From JBLWXV01 sp048267245 (GTDB taxonomy: Bacteria; Bdellovibrionota; Bacteriovoracia; Bacteriovoracales; Bacteriovoracaceae), in the NCBI GenBank assembly GCA_048267245.1, contig JBLWXV010000001.1, positions 992,001 through 1,056,000 on the forward strand: a DNA stretch of 64,000 nt. Direction: 5' to 3'. A model generated the notes under the pieces. The model was not told where the DNA came from, ran no database searches, and saw nothing but the letters and a program-made list of their open reading frames with translations. How positions within the stretch are numbered: the stretch's first letter is position 1; each line of letters starts with the position of its first letter. Of this stretch, positions 16,923 to 25,727 are shown piece after piece. The position numbers and the translations under genes are program-made.

Positions 16923-17809
16923 TTCGCTCTCTCACTTTGATTGCTCTCATACTTCTCGCTGGAGCTTCACTCGCGCAGGACGTCCCCAAGGATAATGCTG
17001 AAAAAGAGTCTGAGCTTTTAAACTTTGACTCTATTAAAAACGTGCTCAAGCGCGATCAGCTCGATAAAACTGCCCAAGCCGCGCAGGACAAGGCAAATGC
17101 CGCAAAGAATAGTCGCATCGAAAAAGAGCGCGGTCTCTACGAATTTCCAAGGGAGAGTGAGGTTTGGACCTTCCTCTCTGAATTATGGCTGGTTAAAAAT
17201 GCTCAAATTCTAAAGTGGGATTTTGAAAAGCCAGATTATGGACTCTCTGAGGCCTTCTCTCAGTTTCTAAGGCAGATGGGCTTTGTGGAAATTCGCTTTA
17301 AAATCCTCACGGCCGATTCTCCCAATCTCTATCACTTCGCGCTACCAAGCAATCCCGGGGAGTATATCTTTATTCTCTCGGTTCCCTTTATGCGCACTCT
17401 TGATGTGAGCAAGTTTGAGATTAGCCTGCTGCTCTTTGAAGACTTTATTCGCGCCAGAGAGAAGTTCTTTCAAGAGAAGGTGACTACGCCAGAACTTGAA
17501 AAGATGTTAGGCACTAATTTTCAGGGCAAACCCTTTGACAAGAAAGTCGTGACAAATACGCTTAAAAAGTATGACGATGTGATTTTTGACAAGGGCTTTA
17601 ATTTTCAAGAGCAGTTTACTGTGACCACGAAAGTAAATAACTATCTCAAAAATGATCTCAAGCTTTGGGCTTCCTATGTGAAGCTACTTGAGCGCATTGA
17701 TGAACTGACTAAGACAAATCTACTCTTTAAAAATTACAATACGATTTACCGCTCGGCCGAGCTGCAACTCAATTGGCTCAAGCCTAAAACTGGCCCCGGT
17801 GTTCCATGA
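16919..17809 (+). CDS. Exported protein of unknown function in the lapB operon
   Basis: A 296-residue protein starting with a signal peptide (MIRSLTLIALILLAGASLAQ). A charged, helical segment rich in Lys/Ala/Asp follows, then a mixed alpha/beta domain (for example EIRFKILTAD, YIFILSVPFMRTL, EISLLLFEDFI). No catalytic motif or family is evident to me. The ATG overlaps the preceding stop by 4 bp, and its own stop overlaps the next start by 4 bp, so it is part of a tightly coupled envelope operon. Confidence 0.7.
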   Translation: MIRSLTLIALILLAGASLAQDVPKDNAEKESELLNFDSIKNVLKRDQLDKTAQAAQDKANAAKNSRIEKERGLYEFPRESEVWTFLSELWLVKNAQILKWDFEKPDYGLSEAFSQFLRQMGFVEIRFKILTADSPNLYHFALPSNPGEYIFILSVPFMRTLDVSKFEISLLLFEDFIRAREKFFQEKVTTPELEKMLGTNFQGKPFDKKVVTNTLKKYDDVIFDKGFNFQEQFTVTTKVNNYLKNDLKLWASYVKLLERIDELTKTNLLFKNYNTIYRSAELQLNWLKPKTGPGVP

Positions 17810-18639
17810 CGAGAAATTTCCTCGCGACAATTTGGCCATCTGCTAAGTTTCAGTGGGGATTGCACTACGCCTCATATCTCTTAGTCATGTGGCTGGTTCA
17901 CTTGGCGATGATTTCTATTATTGCTTTCTTTCACTTTCAGCTGGGCCATGGTCTCTCAAATATTGAAGACTGGGTAAGCTACAATGCGTGGGAGATTCTC
18001 GTCATCACTAAGCTCACAAGCTTTTGGATCTACTACCGCTTTCTCACAATTCGAGTTGAGTCGCGCTTTCCTGTCAGACTAATGCTGCAAAGGGGAGTGC
18101 TGCCCTTAAGCTTTCGAACCTTCCTCCCACTTCTTTTTATCTCCTGCTTTGTTTTTTTGGTTGGATCACCCAAGGGAGTAGATGCAATTCACGTCAATTG
18201 GATCAAGGTACTTTGGAGCTATCTTGGAATTGGGATTTTCTTTGGTGTAGATATTTTTATCTTTTTAACTCTTCAAGAGATTTACCCTCTTACTAAGCGC
18301 ACTCATGTCGCGATGGACTTGGTGTGCGCGCTAATGTTGTCAATCGCTAGTTATGGAATCTTTCCCTATGTGACAGGTTCTCGAATCATTTTATTTACAA
18401 CACTCTTTATCACCGCCTATTTCACCCACATAATTGAGCGCCATAAGAACTGGACTCTTCCAGTCCTCTATCTTGGATTTGTGGCGGGACCGCTGGCCGC
18501 TCTCTTTGGTGTGGACAGCGTTTGGGGCGGTCGCTTCGCTCCCTTTCAAATGCAAAATGTGATCGATCCAATTTCATGTATTGTATTGGTGGGCGCACTT
18601 ATCATTTATCGCACGCTCGCATTTGGAGAAAATAAGTAG
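17806..18639 (+). CDS. Polytopic inner-membrane protein of unknown function
   Basis: A 277-residue integral membrane protein with about eight hydrophobic segments (for example LLVMWLVHLAMISIIAFFHF, LPLLFISCFVFLVGS, YLGIGIFFGVDIFIFLTL, LVCALMLSIASYGIFPYV, IILFTTLFITAYFTHII). No transporter motif is recognised. It is the last gene of the sppA-lapB operon and is coupled by ATGA to the exported protein before it, which suggests these two form a membrane complex; that is inference. Confidence 0.7.
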   Translation: MTRNFLATIWPSAKFQWGLHYASYLLVMWLVHLAMISIIAFFHFQLGHGLSNIEDWVSYNAWEILVITKLTSFWIYYRFLTIRVESRFPVRLMLQRGVLPLSFRTFLPLLFISCFVFLVGSPKGVDAIHVNWIKVLWSYLGIGIFFGVDIFIFLTLQEIYPLTKRTHVAMDLVCALMLSIASYGIFPYVTGSRIILFTTLFITAYFTHIIERHKNWTLPVLYLGFVAGPLAALFGVDSVWGGRFAPFQMQNVIDPISCIVLVGALIIYRTLAFGENK

Positions 18640-18743
18640 GGTTCGACTTTACTTGGTTTTTTAACAAGCGGAAATTCTCTACTCCTTTGCGTCAGGCAAA
18701 TTTCCTAATAAAATAAAAGAGATAAATCAGTGAGGGATTACTT

Positions 18744-19457
18744 ATGAGCGGAAATATTAATATTCTGGAAATTCTTTGGCACTCGGGCCCAGTGGTTAAA
18801 CTGGTCCTTCTTCTACTTGTGGTTGCTTCAATTTTTTCTTGGGCCATCGTCCTTAAAAAATGGCGTATGCTTGGAGAAGTAAAGATGAATAACCGCGACT
18901 TTCTAGACATCTATCAGAATGCGAAGAGCCTTCGCGATGTGAGTGAGAGAGTAGCGATGTTGCCTTTTTCTCCTTATAAATTAATGTTTCATGCCGCCTA
19001 TGGTGAGCTTGCTGGGTTAAAAACATCACTTGGTGAATCTGAAAGTGAGCTGGCCCGCCACTTTGAGCGCTTTGGAATGGAAAACCTAGAGCGCGCACTT
19101 AAAAAAGGTGTCAACCAGTCGAGTGTAAAACTTGATAATGGTCTTTCAACTCTCGCCTCCATCGGTTCAGTTACTCCCTTTGTGGGTCTGTTTGGAACTG
19201 TGTGGGGGATTATTGATTCCTTCCAAGGTCTCGCTGGTGGAGGCGCCACACTCGATGCGGTTGCTCCAGGTATTGCTGAAGCTCTAGTGGCCACAGCTGT
19301 GGGGCTCTTTGCGGCCATTCCAGCGGTGTGGTTTTACAATAAATTCTCAAGTCAAAATACCCAAATCAGCTCTGAGATGGAATCGTTTGGGCAAGAGTTC
19401 CTCAATACCGTTGAGCGCTCGCTTGCTCAAAATGGACACAATCACCAAAGAGCATAG
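18744..19457 (+). CDS. tolQ: TolQ proton-channel subunit
   Basis: A 237-residue MotA/TolQ/ExbB-family protein. There is one N-terminal membrane segment (LVLLLLVVASIFSWAIVL), a cytoplasmic loop, then two helices carrying the family signatures TPFVGLFGTVWGII and GIAEALVATAVGLFAAIPAVW. With TolR it uses the proton gradient to energise TolA during outer-membrane constriction. It is assigned as TolQ rather than ExbB because tolR, tolA and tolB follow in order. Confidence 0.93.
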   Translation: MSGNINILEILWHSGPVVKLVLLLLVVASIFSWAIVLKKWRMLGEVKMNNRDFLDIYQNAKSLRDVSERVAMLPFSPYKLMFHAAYGELAGLKTSLGESESELARHFERFGMENLERALKKGVNQSSVKLDNGLSTLASIGSVTPFVGLFGTVWGIIDSFQGLAGGGATLDAVAPGIAEALVATAVGLFAAIPAVWFYNKFSSQNTQISSEMESFGQEFLNTVERSLAQNGHNHQRA

Positions 19458-19470
19458 GTAGGGAGTCTTA

Positions 19471-19881
19471 ATGGCCTTTCAAACAAATAAAAAAGGACCG
19501 ATGGCAGACATCAACGTCACTCCACTTGTGGATGTGATGCTCGTTTTGCTCGTGATCTTTATGATCACTGCGCCCTTGATGCTTAATGGAATTAAACTCG
19601 ATCTTCCTAAGACGAAGGAGAGTAATCCCATTAACCTCAATACCAAGCAAGTGATCCTCTCCTATACTAGGGCAGGGGAATTTTTTCTTGGCAAAGACAA
19701 AGTGCTTGAGGCCGAGATCGTCGATCAAATCAAGAAGGGCTTTGTCTCAACTAAGTCTGAGACCTTATTTCTCAGGGCAGACTTTGGGCTAAAATACGGC
19801 GAGGTGGCCAAGCTCATGTCTTTTCTAAAGCGCGGTGGAATTTCACAGATCGCCCTTGTGACAGAGATTGAAGAGAAATGA
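19471..19881 (+). CDS. tolR: TolR
   Basis: A 136-residue ExbD/TolR-family protein. Near the N-terminus is INVTPLVDVMLVLLVIFMIT; the Asp within the membrane helix is the conserved proton-carrying residue. The periplasmic domain follows and ends with the usual DxxxxYGEVAKLM-like segment (LRADFGLKYGEVAKLMSFLK). It starts 13 bp after tolQ and overlaps tolA by 4 bp. Confidence 0.93.
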   Translation: MAFQTNKKGPMADINVTPLVDVMLVLLVIFMITAPLMLNGIKLDLPKTKESNPINLNTKQVILSYTRAGEFFLGKDKVLEAEIVDQIKKGFVSTKSETLFLRADFGLKYGEVAKLMSFLKRGGISQIALVTEIEEK

Positions 19882-20723
19882 ATATAGAGAGCGAAGGCGG
19901 CTTCAGCAAATTTAATGATGACGAGAAGGGGATGCCCTTCTACGCGAGTGCATCTTTTATTTTGCATGCTAGTGCGATTGCGCTCTTAGTTGGTACTGGC
20001 GTTTGGCTAGCAAAGCTTGGTCTCGCCCAGCGTGAAGCTAATTTGCGACTCATTGAAAGTAGTGTGCGCGTAGATATGGTGGCCATGCCTAAAATGAGTA
20101 TCCAAGAGCTCAAGAGTATTGAGCAGATGGACTATAAGGTAGGCGAAGACCTTGAAGTCGAAGCCCCGGCCAAGAAAGAGGAAGCGGCTCCCGCGCCGAC
20201 TCCAGCACCCGCGGTGGTCGAAGATAAGTCTCCCACCCTCATTGAAGATAAGAAACCTTCCTTTAGCGATATGCTAAAAGCTGAAGCGAAGAAGAAGGTG
20301 GCCAAGCCTGCACCAAAGGCGCAAGAGAAAAAGCAGGGTCTTGATAAAGGTGCTCTCAAAGAAATTCAGTCGCTCGCCCTAGCTGGAAATAAGCTTCAAT
20401 CGGGAACGAGACTTACTGGAACGAGTAGTGGAGAGGAGAGTAGTGCCTTTGGAGAGTACGCTTCAAAGCTTCCCGATCACATTCGACCTTATTGGAGGCT
20501 TCCAAGTTATCTGATGGAGCAAGAGCTGCGCGCGCGCATTCGCGTGTGGCTTGGAAATGATGGTAAAGTATTAAAAGCTGAAATATATGAAACGAGTGGC
20601 AATCAAGAATTTGATGACAAGGCCCTCGCTGCGGTTAAGCAGTCCTCGCCTCTGCCTATACCCCCAGACCTTGCGAAGTCGAGTGTTCTGCGCGGTGATA
20701 TCTTGCTGGGCTTTCCCCTTTAA
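19878..20723 (+). CDS. tolA: TolA/TonB-like periplasm-spanning protein
   Basis: A 281-residue protein. A short cytoplasmic N-terminus is followed by a membrane segment (FILHASAIALLVGTGVWLA), an Ala/Pro/Lys/Glu-rich periplasmic linker (about residues 90-170), and a C-terminal TonB/TolA fold (RIRVWLGNDGKVLKAEIYETSG, FDDKALAAVKQSSPLPIPP). The linker is much shorter than in E. coli TolA. Position between tolR and tolB argues for TolA; by sequence alone TonB would be equally plausible. Confidence 0.85.
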   Translation: MNIESEGGFSKFNDDEKGMPFYASASFILHASAIALLVGTGVWLAKLGLAQREANLRLIESSVRVDMVAMPKMSIQELKSIEQMDYKVGEDLEVEAPAKKEEAAPAPTPAPAVVEDKSPTLIEDKKPSFSDMLKAEAKKKVAKPAPKAQEKKQGLDKGALKEIQSLALAGNKLQSGTRLTGTSSGEESSAFGEYASKLPDHIRPYWRLPSYLMEQELRARIRVWLGNDGKVLKAEIYETSGNQEFDDKALAAVKQSSPLPIPPDLAKSSVLRGDILLGFPL

Positions 20724-20740
20724 CTTCTTAAGGAGTCGCT

Positions 20741-21991
20741 ATGAAGCGTATGTTTAAAATAGTACTTTTGAGTATTTTCTCTCTCGCCCCGTGCTTATCT
20801 AGTGCACAGGATCTTCAAGTGGTCGCCGTCGGAAAGGCGGAACTTGAAAGTGATGGGATTGTCTTTACTAAGAAAGGCTCTCACGCTGAAGCAGACGCAA
20901 TGATGAAGATTTTAAAAGACGACTTTGGCTTTTATAAGAAGCGCTTCTTAGTGAGTGATTCGAAGGCCGGGGGAGCTAAGTATGAGGTGGTGGTTGATTT
21001 TTCGGCCGCTGGTTATAGCTATGACCTCGTTAACCTAAAAGAAAATCAAAAGCTCGCTAGAAGCTCTGGCAGTATCTCTGGCAATATCAGAAAAGTTTCT
21101 CACCATCTCGCAGATGAGATCTATCAAGCCATCACTGGCAAGAAGTCGATTTTTACTAGTCGCGTGGCCTTTGTCTCAGATCGCACTGGCACTCGTAAAA
21201 ATCCGCGCAAAGAACTCTATATTATGGACTTTGACGGGGGCAATAAAGAGCAGCTCACCAATTGGGGCGGAACTGTGATCTCTCCTGCCATCAGTGCTGA
21301 TGGCCAGCGAATTCTCTATTCACTTATTAAAGAGGGTGGAAAGAGAAATATTAATCTCTATCTCTATGACCTCTCAACCGGCGAGAGCCGCATGATTTCA
21401 AGTCGCGCAGGGATTAACTCTGGTGCGGTCTTCATGCCTAATGAGGACGAGATTCTTCTGACCCTCAGTCACACTGGAAACGCCGAGCTCTACGTGCTCA
21501 ATCTAAAGACCAGTGCCCTGAGAAAGGTCACCAATCACTACGCCTCAGATGTCGATCCATCAATTACTCCTGATGGGCGTTTGATTACATTTCTTACCGA
21601 CCGCCCTGGCAAGGCCGAGGTCTACACCGCCGATCCTAGCGGTACAGAGAAGTCGATGAAGAGAATTAGCTATGTGGGAAAATTCAATGCGACGCCAAGG
21701 TTTAGCCCGGATGGTACAGAGATTGTCTTTGCCTCTTGGCTAGATGAGCGCTTTGACCTCTTTAGAATCGGTGCCGATGGCAAGGGGCTAGGGCGTTTAA
21801 CGAAGAATTTTGGCTCAAATGAGGACCCGAGTTATTCACAGGATGGACAGTTTATTGCCTTCACATCTCAACGGGTTATCTCACAAACCCAGGCCGACCA
21901 AAGAATATACATTATGGACCGCGATGGGGAGATTCTTGGGTCGATCACCGACAATTATGGAAACTGTCAAAGTCCTAGATGGTCTAAGTGA
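20741..21991 (+). CDS. tolB: TolB periplasmic beta-propeller
   Basis: A 416-residue periplasmic protein with signal peptide (MKRMFKIVLLSIFSLAPCLSSAQ), an N-terminal alpha/beta domain, and a six-bladed beta-propeller made of repeats such as RELYIMDFDG-type (KELYIMDFDGGNKEQLT), SPAISADGQRILYS, and ATPRFSPDGTEIVFAS. Length and layout match TolB, which links the Tol motor to Pal. Preceded by AAGGAG. The usual downstream pal and cpoB genes are absent here; the next gene is a regulator with its own promoter. Confidence 0.93.
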   Translation: MKRMFKIVLLSIFSLAPCLSSAQDLQVVAVGKAELESDGIVFTKKGSHAEADAMMKILKDDFGFYKKRFLVSDSKAGGAKYEVVVDFSAAGYSYDLVNLKENQKLARSSGSISGNIRKVSHHLADEIYQAITGKKSIFTSRVAFVSDRTGTRKNPRKELYIMDFDGGNKEQLTNWGGTVISPAISADGQRILYSLIKEGGKRNINLYLYDLSTGESRMISSRAGINSGAVFMPNEDEILLTLSHTGNAELYVLNLKTSALRKVTNHYASDVDPSITPDGRLITFLTDRPGKAEVYTADPSGTEKSMKRISYVGKFNATPRFSPDGTEIVFASWLDERFDLFRIGADGKGLGRLTKNFGSNEDPSYSQDGQFIAFTSQRVISQTQADQRIYIMDRDGEILGSITDNYGNCQSPRWSK

Positions 21992-22043
21992 TTGTTATTA
22001 TGAGACACCAGGTATTTTTTTTAAACAGTTGAGTTTTTTAGTC

Positions 22044-22072
22044 TTGTAAAAATTTCCGACGCACTGTATTAT
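22044..22072 (+). promoter_or_regulatory. Sigma70-type promoter for the GAF/AAA/Fis gene
   Basis: TTGTAA (22044-22049) and TATTAT (22067-22072) are separated by exactly 17 bp, about 65 bp before the ATG at 22138. This separates the gene from the tol operon. Confidence 0.55.
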
Positions 22073-22137
22073 GGGTTCAGACAAGACGCCTAGCGTTAGA
22101 GACAGCAACCTATAAAATTTGCCCAGGAGATAAGCAC

Positions 22138-23688
22138 ATGACTCAAGCAGTAGAAACTTCTTTGACAAAAATTGAGGAACTTTCGTCAATCCTTTTGACA
22201 ACTCTGGACGAGTCAATCTTCTTCAACGAGCTAGGTCGCTTCATGAATAGCGTTGTTGAGTGCGATCACATCATCGTTTATAAAGTCCTTGAAGATCACT
22301 CAGCGATCATGGTTTCTCGCGATGGCGAAATCATCGACCTTGAAAAACACCAAATTAAAGGAAAGGGACCTGCTGGTCACGTGATCAGAACAAAGCGTCC
22401 ATACTTCTCAAATCAAACTGACCGCGACCCAGTATTTGCTGACGTTCTTGTTGACGGAATCAAAGCTGAACTCGCTGTTCCAGTATCAGTAGATGGTATC
22501 GTGATTGGAACTATTCACTTTCAATCAATTGAAGGTGGACACTCATTCTCACGCGATCACATGACTGCTGTTGCTCACATCCTTAATAATATTAAGAGAC
22601 CACTCGTTAATATGAAGATGTATCTTCAAGCCAAGTACCTCAACGAGGCCTTGATGGCGAAGATTCAAGAAAAAGAAAAAGAACTTGAGAAGTCTAAGCA
22701 CGGACCAAAGCTTTCTGATTCTTTTAAGATTGAAGAAAAGGACATCATTGGACAGTCTGAATCAATGAAGAAGCTCATCGCCCTCGTTGATCGCGTTTCA
22801 AACTCTGATGTAAATGCTCTTCTTCAAGGTGAAGCGGGAACTGGTAAAGAGATGATCGCTCGTAGACTACACTGCCGTAGCTCACGTCGCGACCACGCTT
22901 TTATCTCAATTGACGTGACTTCACTTCCAGAAGAAATGCTTGAAATTGAACTTTTTGGAAAGGAAATCGTAGACTTTACTCAAGGACACAACGCTAAGAA
23001 AGGTCTTCTTGAGCAAGCTCACGGTGGTACACTTTTCATCAATAATATCGATGCTCTTAGCGCAAACCTTCAGGCCAAAATCACTCACTTCATTGCTGAG
23101 CGCATGGCCTTTAGAGTAGGTGGACAAGTTCCTTATCGCGCTGACGTTCGCTTGATTGTTGCTTCAACTCGCGAGCTTGCTGATCTTGTTGAAAGTGGAA
23201 GTCTTCGTGAAGACCTCTACTACGCTCTTAACACAATGATTTTCAACGTGCCTGCTCTTCGCGAGAGACACGATGATATTGAAGTACTTGCGACTCACTT
23301 CCTAAACCTTGGAAAGTCTCGCGAGCAAATGAAGTCACTCGGCCCTGCAGCTCTTAAAGCTCTTCGCGAGTACAACTGGCCAGGTAACGTACGTGAACTT
23401 CAAAACGTAATGGAGCGTGCTTACATTCTATCTGAAGGCATGATCGTTGAGCGCGACCACCTTGCTGATAGCGTTCAAGCTCCAGTACAAGAAGCTCAAC
23501 CGGCCAACGAAGAAGTGTACTCTTTCACAGAAATGACACTTGATGAACTCGAGAGAAGACACATTACAATGACTCTTGAGCACCTAGCTGGAAATAAGAC
23601 TAAGACGGCCAAGGTTCTCGGAATCACAGTAAAGACTCTTTATAACAAGCTTCACAGCTACGGAATGATCCAACCAAAAGAAGCCTAA
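22138..23688 (+). CDS. GAF - AAA+ (sigma54-activator-like) - Fis HTH protein with eroded catalytic motifs
   Basis: A 516-residue protein with a GAF domain (about 20-170), a short coiled linker, a sigma54-interaction AAA+ domain (about 205-430) and a C-terminal Fis-type helix-turn-helix (NKTKTAKVLGITVKTLYNKL). Walker A is intact (GEAGTGKE, 231-238) and PGNVRELQN is present. The GAFTGA loop is replaced by VDFTQG (278-283). The Walker B acidic pair DE is NN (FINNID, 302-303). Of the two Arg-finger positions only R357 remains; the second is A363. All three changes hit ATP hydrolysis or sigma54 contact, so it probably does not remodel sigma54 holoenzyme. Codon use (CTT, CGT, GAA) is closer to the ribosomal genes than to its neighbours, suggesting high expression. 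Confidence 0.9.
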   Translation: MTQAVETSLTKIEELSSILLTTLDESIFFNELGRFMNSVVECDHIIVYKVLEDHSAIMVSRDGEIIDLEKHQIKGKGPAGHVIRTKRPYFSNQTDRDPVFADVLVDGIKAELAVPVSVDGIVIGTIHFQSIEGGHSFSRDHMTAVAHILNNIKRPLVNMKMYLQAKYLNEALMAKIQEKEKELEKSKHGPKLSDSFKIEEKDIIGQSESMKKLIALVDRVSNSDVNALLQGEAGTGKEMIARRLHCRSSRRDHAFISIDVTSLPEEMLEIELFGKEIVDFTQGHNAKKGLLEQAHGGTLFINNIDALSANLQAKITHFIAERMAFRVGGQVPYRADVRLIVASTRELADLVESGSLREDLYYALNTMIFNVPALRERHDDIEVLATHFLNLGKSREQMKSLGPAALKALREYNWPGNVRELQNVMERAYILSEGMIVERDHLADSVQAPVQEAQPANEEVYSFTEMTLDELERRHITMTLEHLAGNKTKTAKVLGITVKTLYNKLHSYGMIQPKEA

Positions 23689-23702
23689 TTACTTGATAGC
23701 AC

Positions 23703-23729
23703 AGGACCTGAAGACATTTTTCAGGTCCT
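23703..23729 (+). terminator. Strong hairpin after the GAF/AAA/Fis gene
   Basis: Ten-base perfect arms (AGGACCTGAA / TTCAGGTCCT) around a 7-nt loop lie 15 bp after the stop. No T-run follows, so it may stabilise the 3' end or act with Rho. Confidence 0.55.
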
Positions 23730-23854
23730 AAGCTCCTAAAAAGAGTAAAACTAGGCACCATGTGTCTTTAGACAAGGGTTGAAATTAAGGTAATATACAC
23801 CGCTGGACTAAAAGCGAGAGCTTGCCCAAGCGCCATAGAGGATAGGAGAGAATT

Positions 23855-24052
23855 ATGAGTACAACCACTACTGAAAATGCTGAATCGGTTAAACCCGTTA
23901 GAAACTTCAGAAACTCACCAGATATTGAAAACTTCTACCGTTTTGTTCATGAAAATGATCTACGTCGTGAAGCAAAGCTTGTCTTTGAAGCACTAAACGC
24001 AAAAATCAACAAAACAAATAAGAGAAAGTCTCGCTCGAAAAAAGTACAATAA
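23855..24052 (+). CDS. Small basic protein of unknown function
   Basis: A 65-residue protein with a Thr/Glu-rich start, a central helical segment (SPDIENFYRFVHENDLRREA), and a very basic C-terminal tail (NKTNKRKSRSKKVQ) that could bind nucleic acid. AGGAGAG lies just before the ATG, and a strong intrinsic terminator follows 23 bp after the stop, so it forms its own well-expressed transcription unit. No family recognised. Confidence 0.75.
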   Translation: MSTTTTENAESVKPVRNFRNSPDIENFYRFVHENDLRREAKLVFEALNAKINKTNKRKSRSKKVQ

Positions 24053-24074
24053 GAATTTAGCAATATAACCGGAC

Positions 24075-24102
24075 AAGGCCTCAAGGTATGAGGCCTTTTT
24101 TC
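24075..24102 (+). terminator. Intrinsic terminator after the small basic protein
   Basis: A perfect 9-bp stem (AAGGCCTCA / TGAGGCCTT) with a 5-nt loop is followed by a run of six T. A classical Rho-independent terminator. Confidence 0.9.
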
Positions 24103-24128
24103 GTCTTGAAGGACCCGAAGGCGGCACC

Positions 24129-25568
24129 ATGGAAGAGCCAAGCGGCAACAAATCTCACCTCGTATACGACCCCATCTACGGCTTTATTAAACTCACACCC
24201 GTAGAGTGGGAAATCATCCAAACACCTTTTTATCAGCGCCTGAGATGGATCAAGCAACTTGGTTTTAGTTTCTATGTCTTTCCAGGGGCGGAGCATTCGC
24301 GCTACGGCCACTCCATTGGGGTGATGAACAACGCCGATAAAATCCTCACGTCAATTGGTCGCGCTGTCGCGTGGGAAGAACTTGTGAAGGTTAAGGGGCG
24401 CTCCAAAGAAGCTCTCTATCATCAGTCACTTCGCATCGGTGCGCTCCTGCACGACCTTGGGACTTTTCCCTTTTCTCACACCATTGAAGGGGCCTATATC
24501 TCCTACGGTGAGACGACTAAGCAAAAGGGTGGCAAGGGTCTAGCAGATGATCACGAGAATTTGGGATCATTCATCATTAAAAATACCCTGGCCGATGGTG
24601 GTATTACTGCCACTCTTGAAAAATATGACCTTAACCCGCAGATGATTTCTGATCTCGTTAAAGGTGTTGACCCTAGCGTTTTGGCCAATCAAATTCTCCA
24701 TAGTGAAATTGATTGCGACCGCATGGACTACCTACTTAGAGATGCCCATTACACTGGGCTTCGCTATGGAACTTATGATCGCGACTACCTTCTTCACCAC
24801 TTTGAAGTAAAGCGCATTGAAAAACACGATATCCTCACTATTAATCAGAACGCTCTTCACTGCGTGGAAGACTTCTTGATGTCTCGCTACGCTTGGTATT
24901 CACAGGTGATTCGCTCCCCAAGAGGAGCTAAGTACGACGCCATTGCTGAAAATATCTGCTTTTTTATGCTTAAAAAGGGCAAGCTCTCTCGCTATAGCGA
25001 TCTCTTAGAAATGATTGAAAAAGATCCGCTCGCCTTCTTTAGATTTTCTGATAGCTACTTTATGGAGTCAGTCTATCAGTGTCTGCGCGACGGCACCTTT
25101 GATAAGGACCCAGATATTAAAGGAATGGCCGAGGCGATTCTCTTAAAGGGTGGGGCGGTTGGACTTCAGTGTCCCGAGTTCCGTCAGCGCTTAGTTAGTC
25201 AAGATGACCCGGCCGAGAAAGATCGCATTGTGAAAAGGGCCCAAGGAAAACTCGACGAGATCAAGCACTACCTCGATAAGAATGGCTCACCAGGTGATTG
25301 GCTCATTGGCGATCTTCCAAAGAAGCCCATCCTCTTTGTTCGCTCCTACGACAATATTGTTAAGGGCAACACCACAAAGACCAATCTTCTCCTTGAGCGC
25401 GACCCGGTGAAGATAAGTTATGACAATGGAGATGTAAGGCTGCTTGCCGAAGTAGAAAACTCGGTTATGAGCCGTGTGGGCAATGCCGACAACTACATTC
25501 CCAACGTCTACTGCTCTCAATCGGCCTATCGCAAATTACTAAGTGCGGGAATGGTCGACGAGCTCTAA
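24129..25568 (+). CDS. HD-domain phosphohydrolase (dGTPase/SAMHD1-like)
   Basis: A 479-residue soluble HD-superfamily hydrolase. The metal site is visible: EHSRYGHS with the first His, LLHDLGTFPFSH with the HD pair, and EIDCDRMDYLLRDAHYTG with the final Asp. The start (VYDPIYGFIKLTPVEWEII) and the segment TPFYQRLRWIKQLG are typical of the SAMHD1/YwfO branch, which hydrolyses deoxynucleoside triphosphates or related nucleotides. Exact substrate unknown. GAAGG precedes the ATG. A hairpin follows the gene. Confidence 0.88.
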   Translation: MEEPSGNKSHLVYDPIYGFIKLTPVEWEIIQTPFYQRLRWIKQLGFSFYVFPGAEHSRYGHSIGVMNNADKILTSIGRAVAWEELVKVKGRSKEALYHQSLRIGALLHDLGTFPFSHTIEGAYISYGETTKQKGGKGLADDHENLGSFIIKNTLADGGITATLEKYDLNPQMISDLVKGVDPSVLANQILHSEIDCDRMDYLLRDAHYTGLRYGTYDRDYLLHHFEVKRIEKHDILTINQNALHCVEDFLMSRYAWYSQVIRSPRGAKYDAIAENICFFMLKKGKLSRYSDLLEMIEKDPLAFFRFSDSYFMESVYQCLRDGTFDKDPDIKGMAEAILLKGGAVGLQCPEFRQRLVSQDDPAEKDRIVKRAQGKLDEIKHYLDKNGSPGDWLIGDLPKKPILFVRSYDNIVKGNTTKTNLLLERDPVKISYDNGDVRLLAEVENSVMSRVGNADNYIPNVYCSQSAYRKLLSAGMVDEL

Positions 25569-25611
25569 CTAAGAGTTGTAAAAAAGACCGGGTGTTTTAC
25601 TCGGCAAAATC

Positions 25612-25637
25612 AACGGCGCTTGAAGTTGAGCGCCGTT
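25612..25637 (+). terminator. Hairpin terminator after the HD-domain gene
   Basis: Perfect 9-bp arms (AACGGCGCT / AGCGCCGTT) enclose an 8-nt loop, followed by only a short T/C stretch (TCCTGCT). Likely a terminator separating the HD gene from ftsE. Confidence 0.6.
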
Positions 25638-25727
25638 TCCTGCTAGAATAGAACAGTGGAGAACCCAGGATGGACCTTCTCCATTTCAAATTAGGACGAT
25701 TTGAAACTCGCCACAAGGATGCATGGC

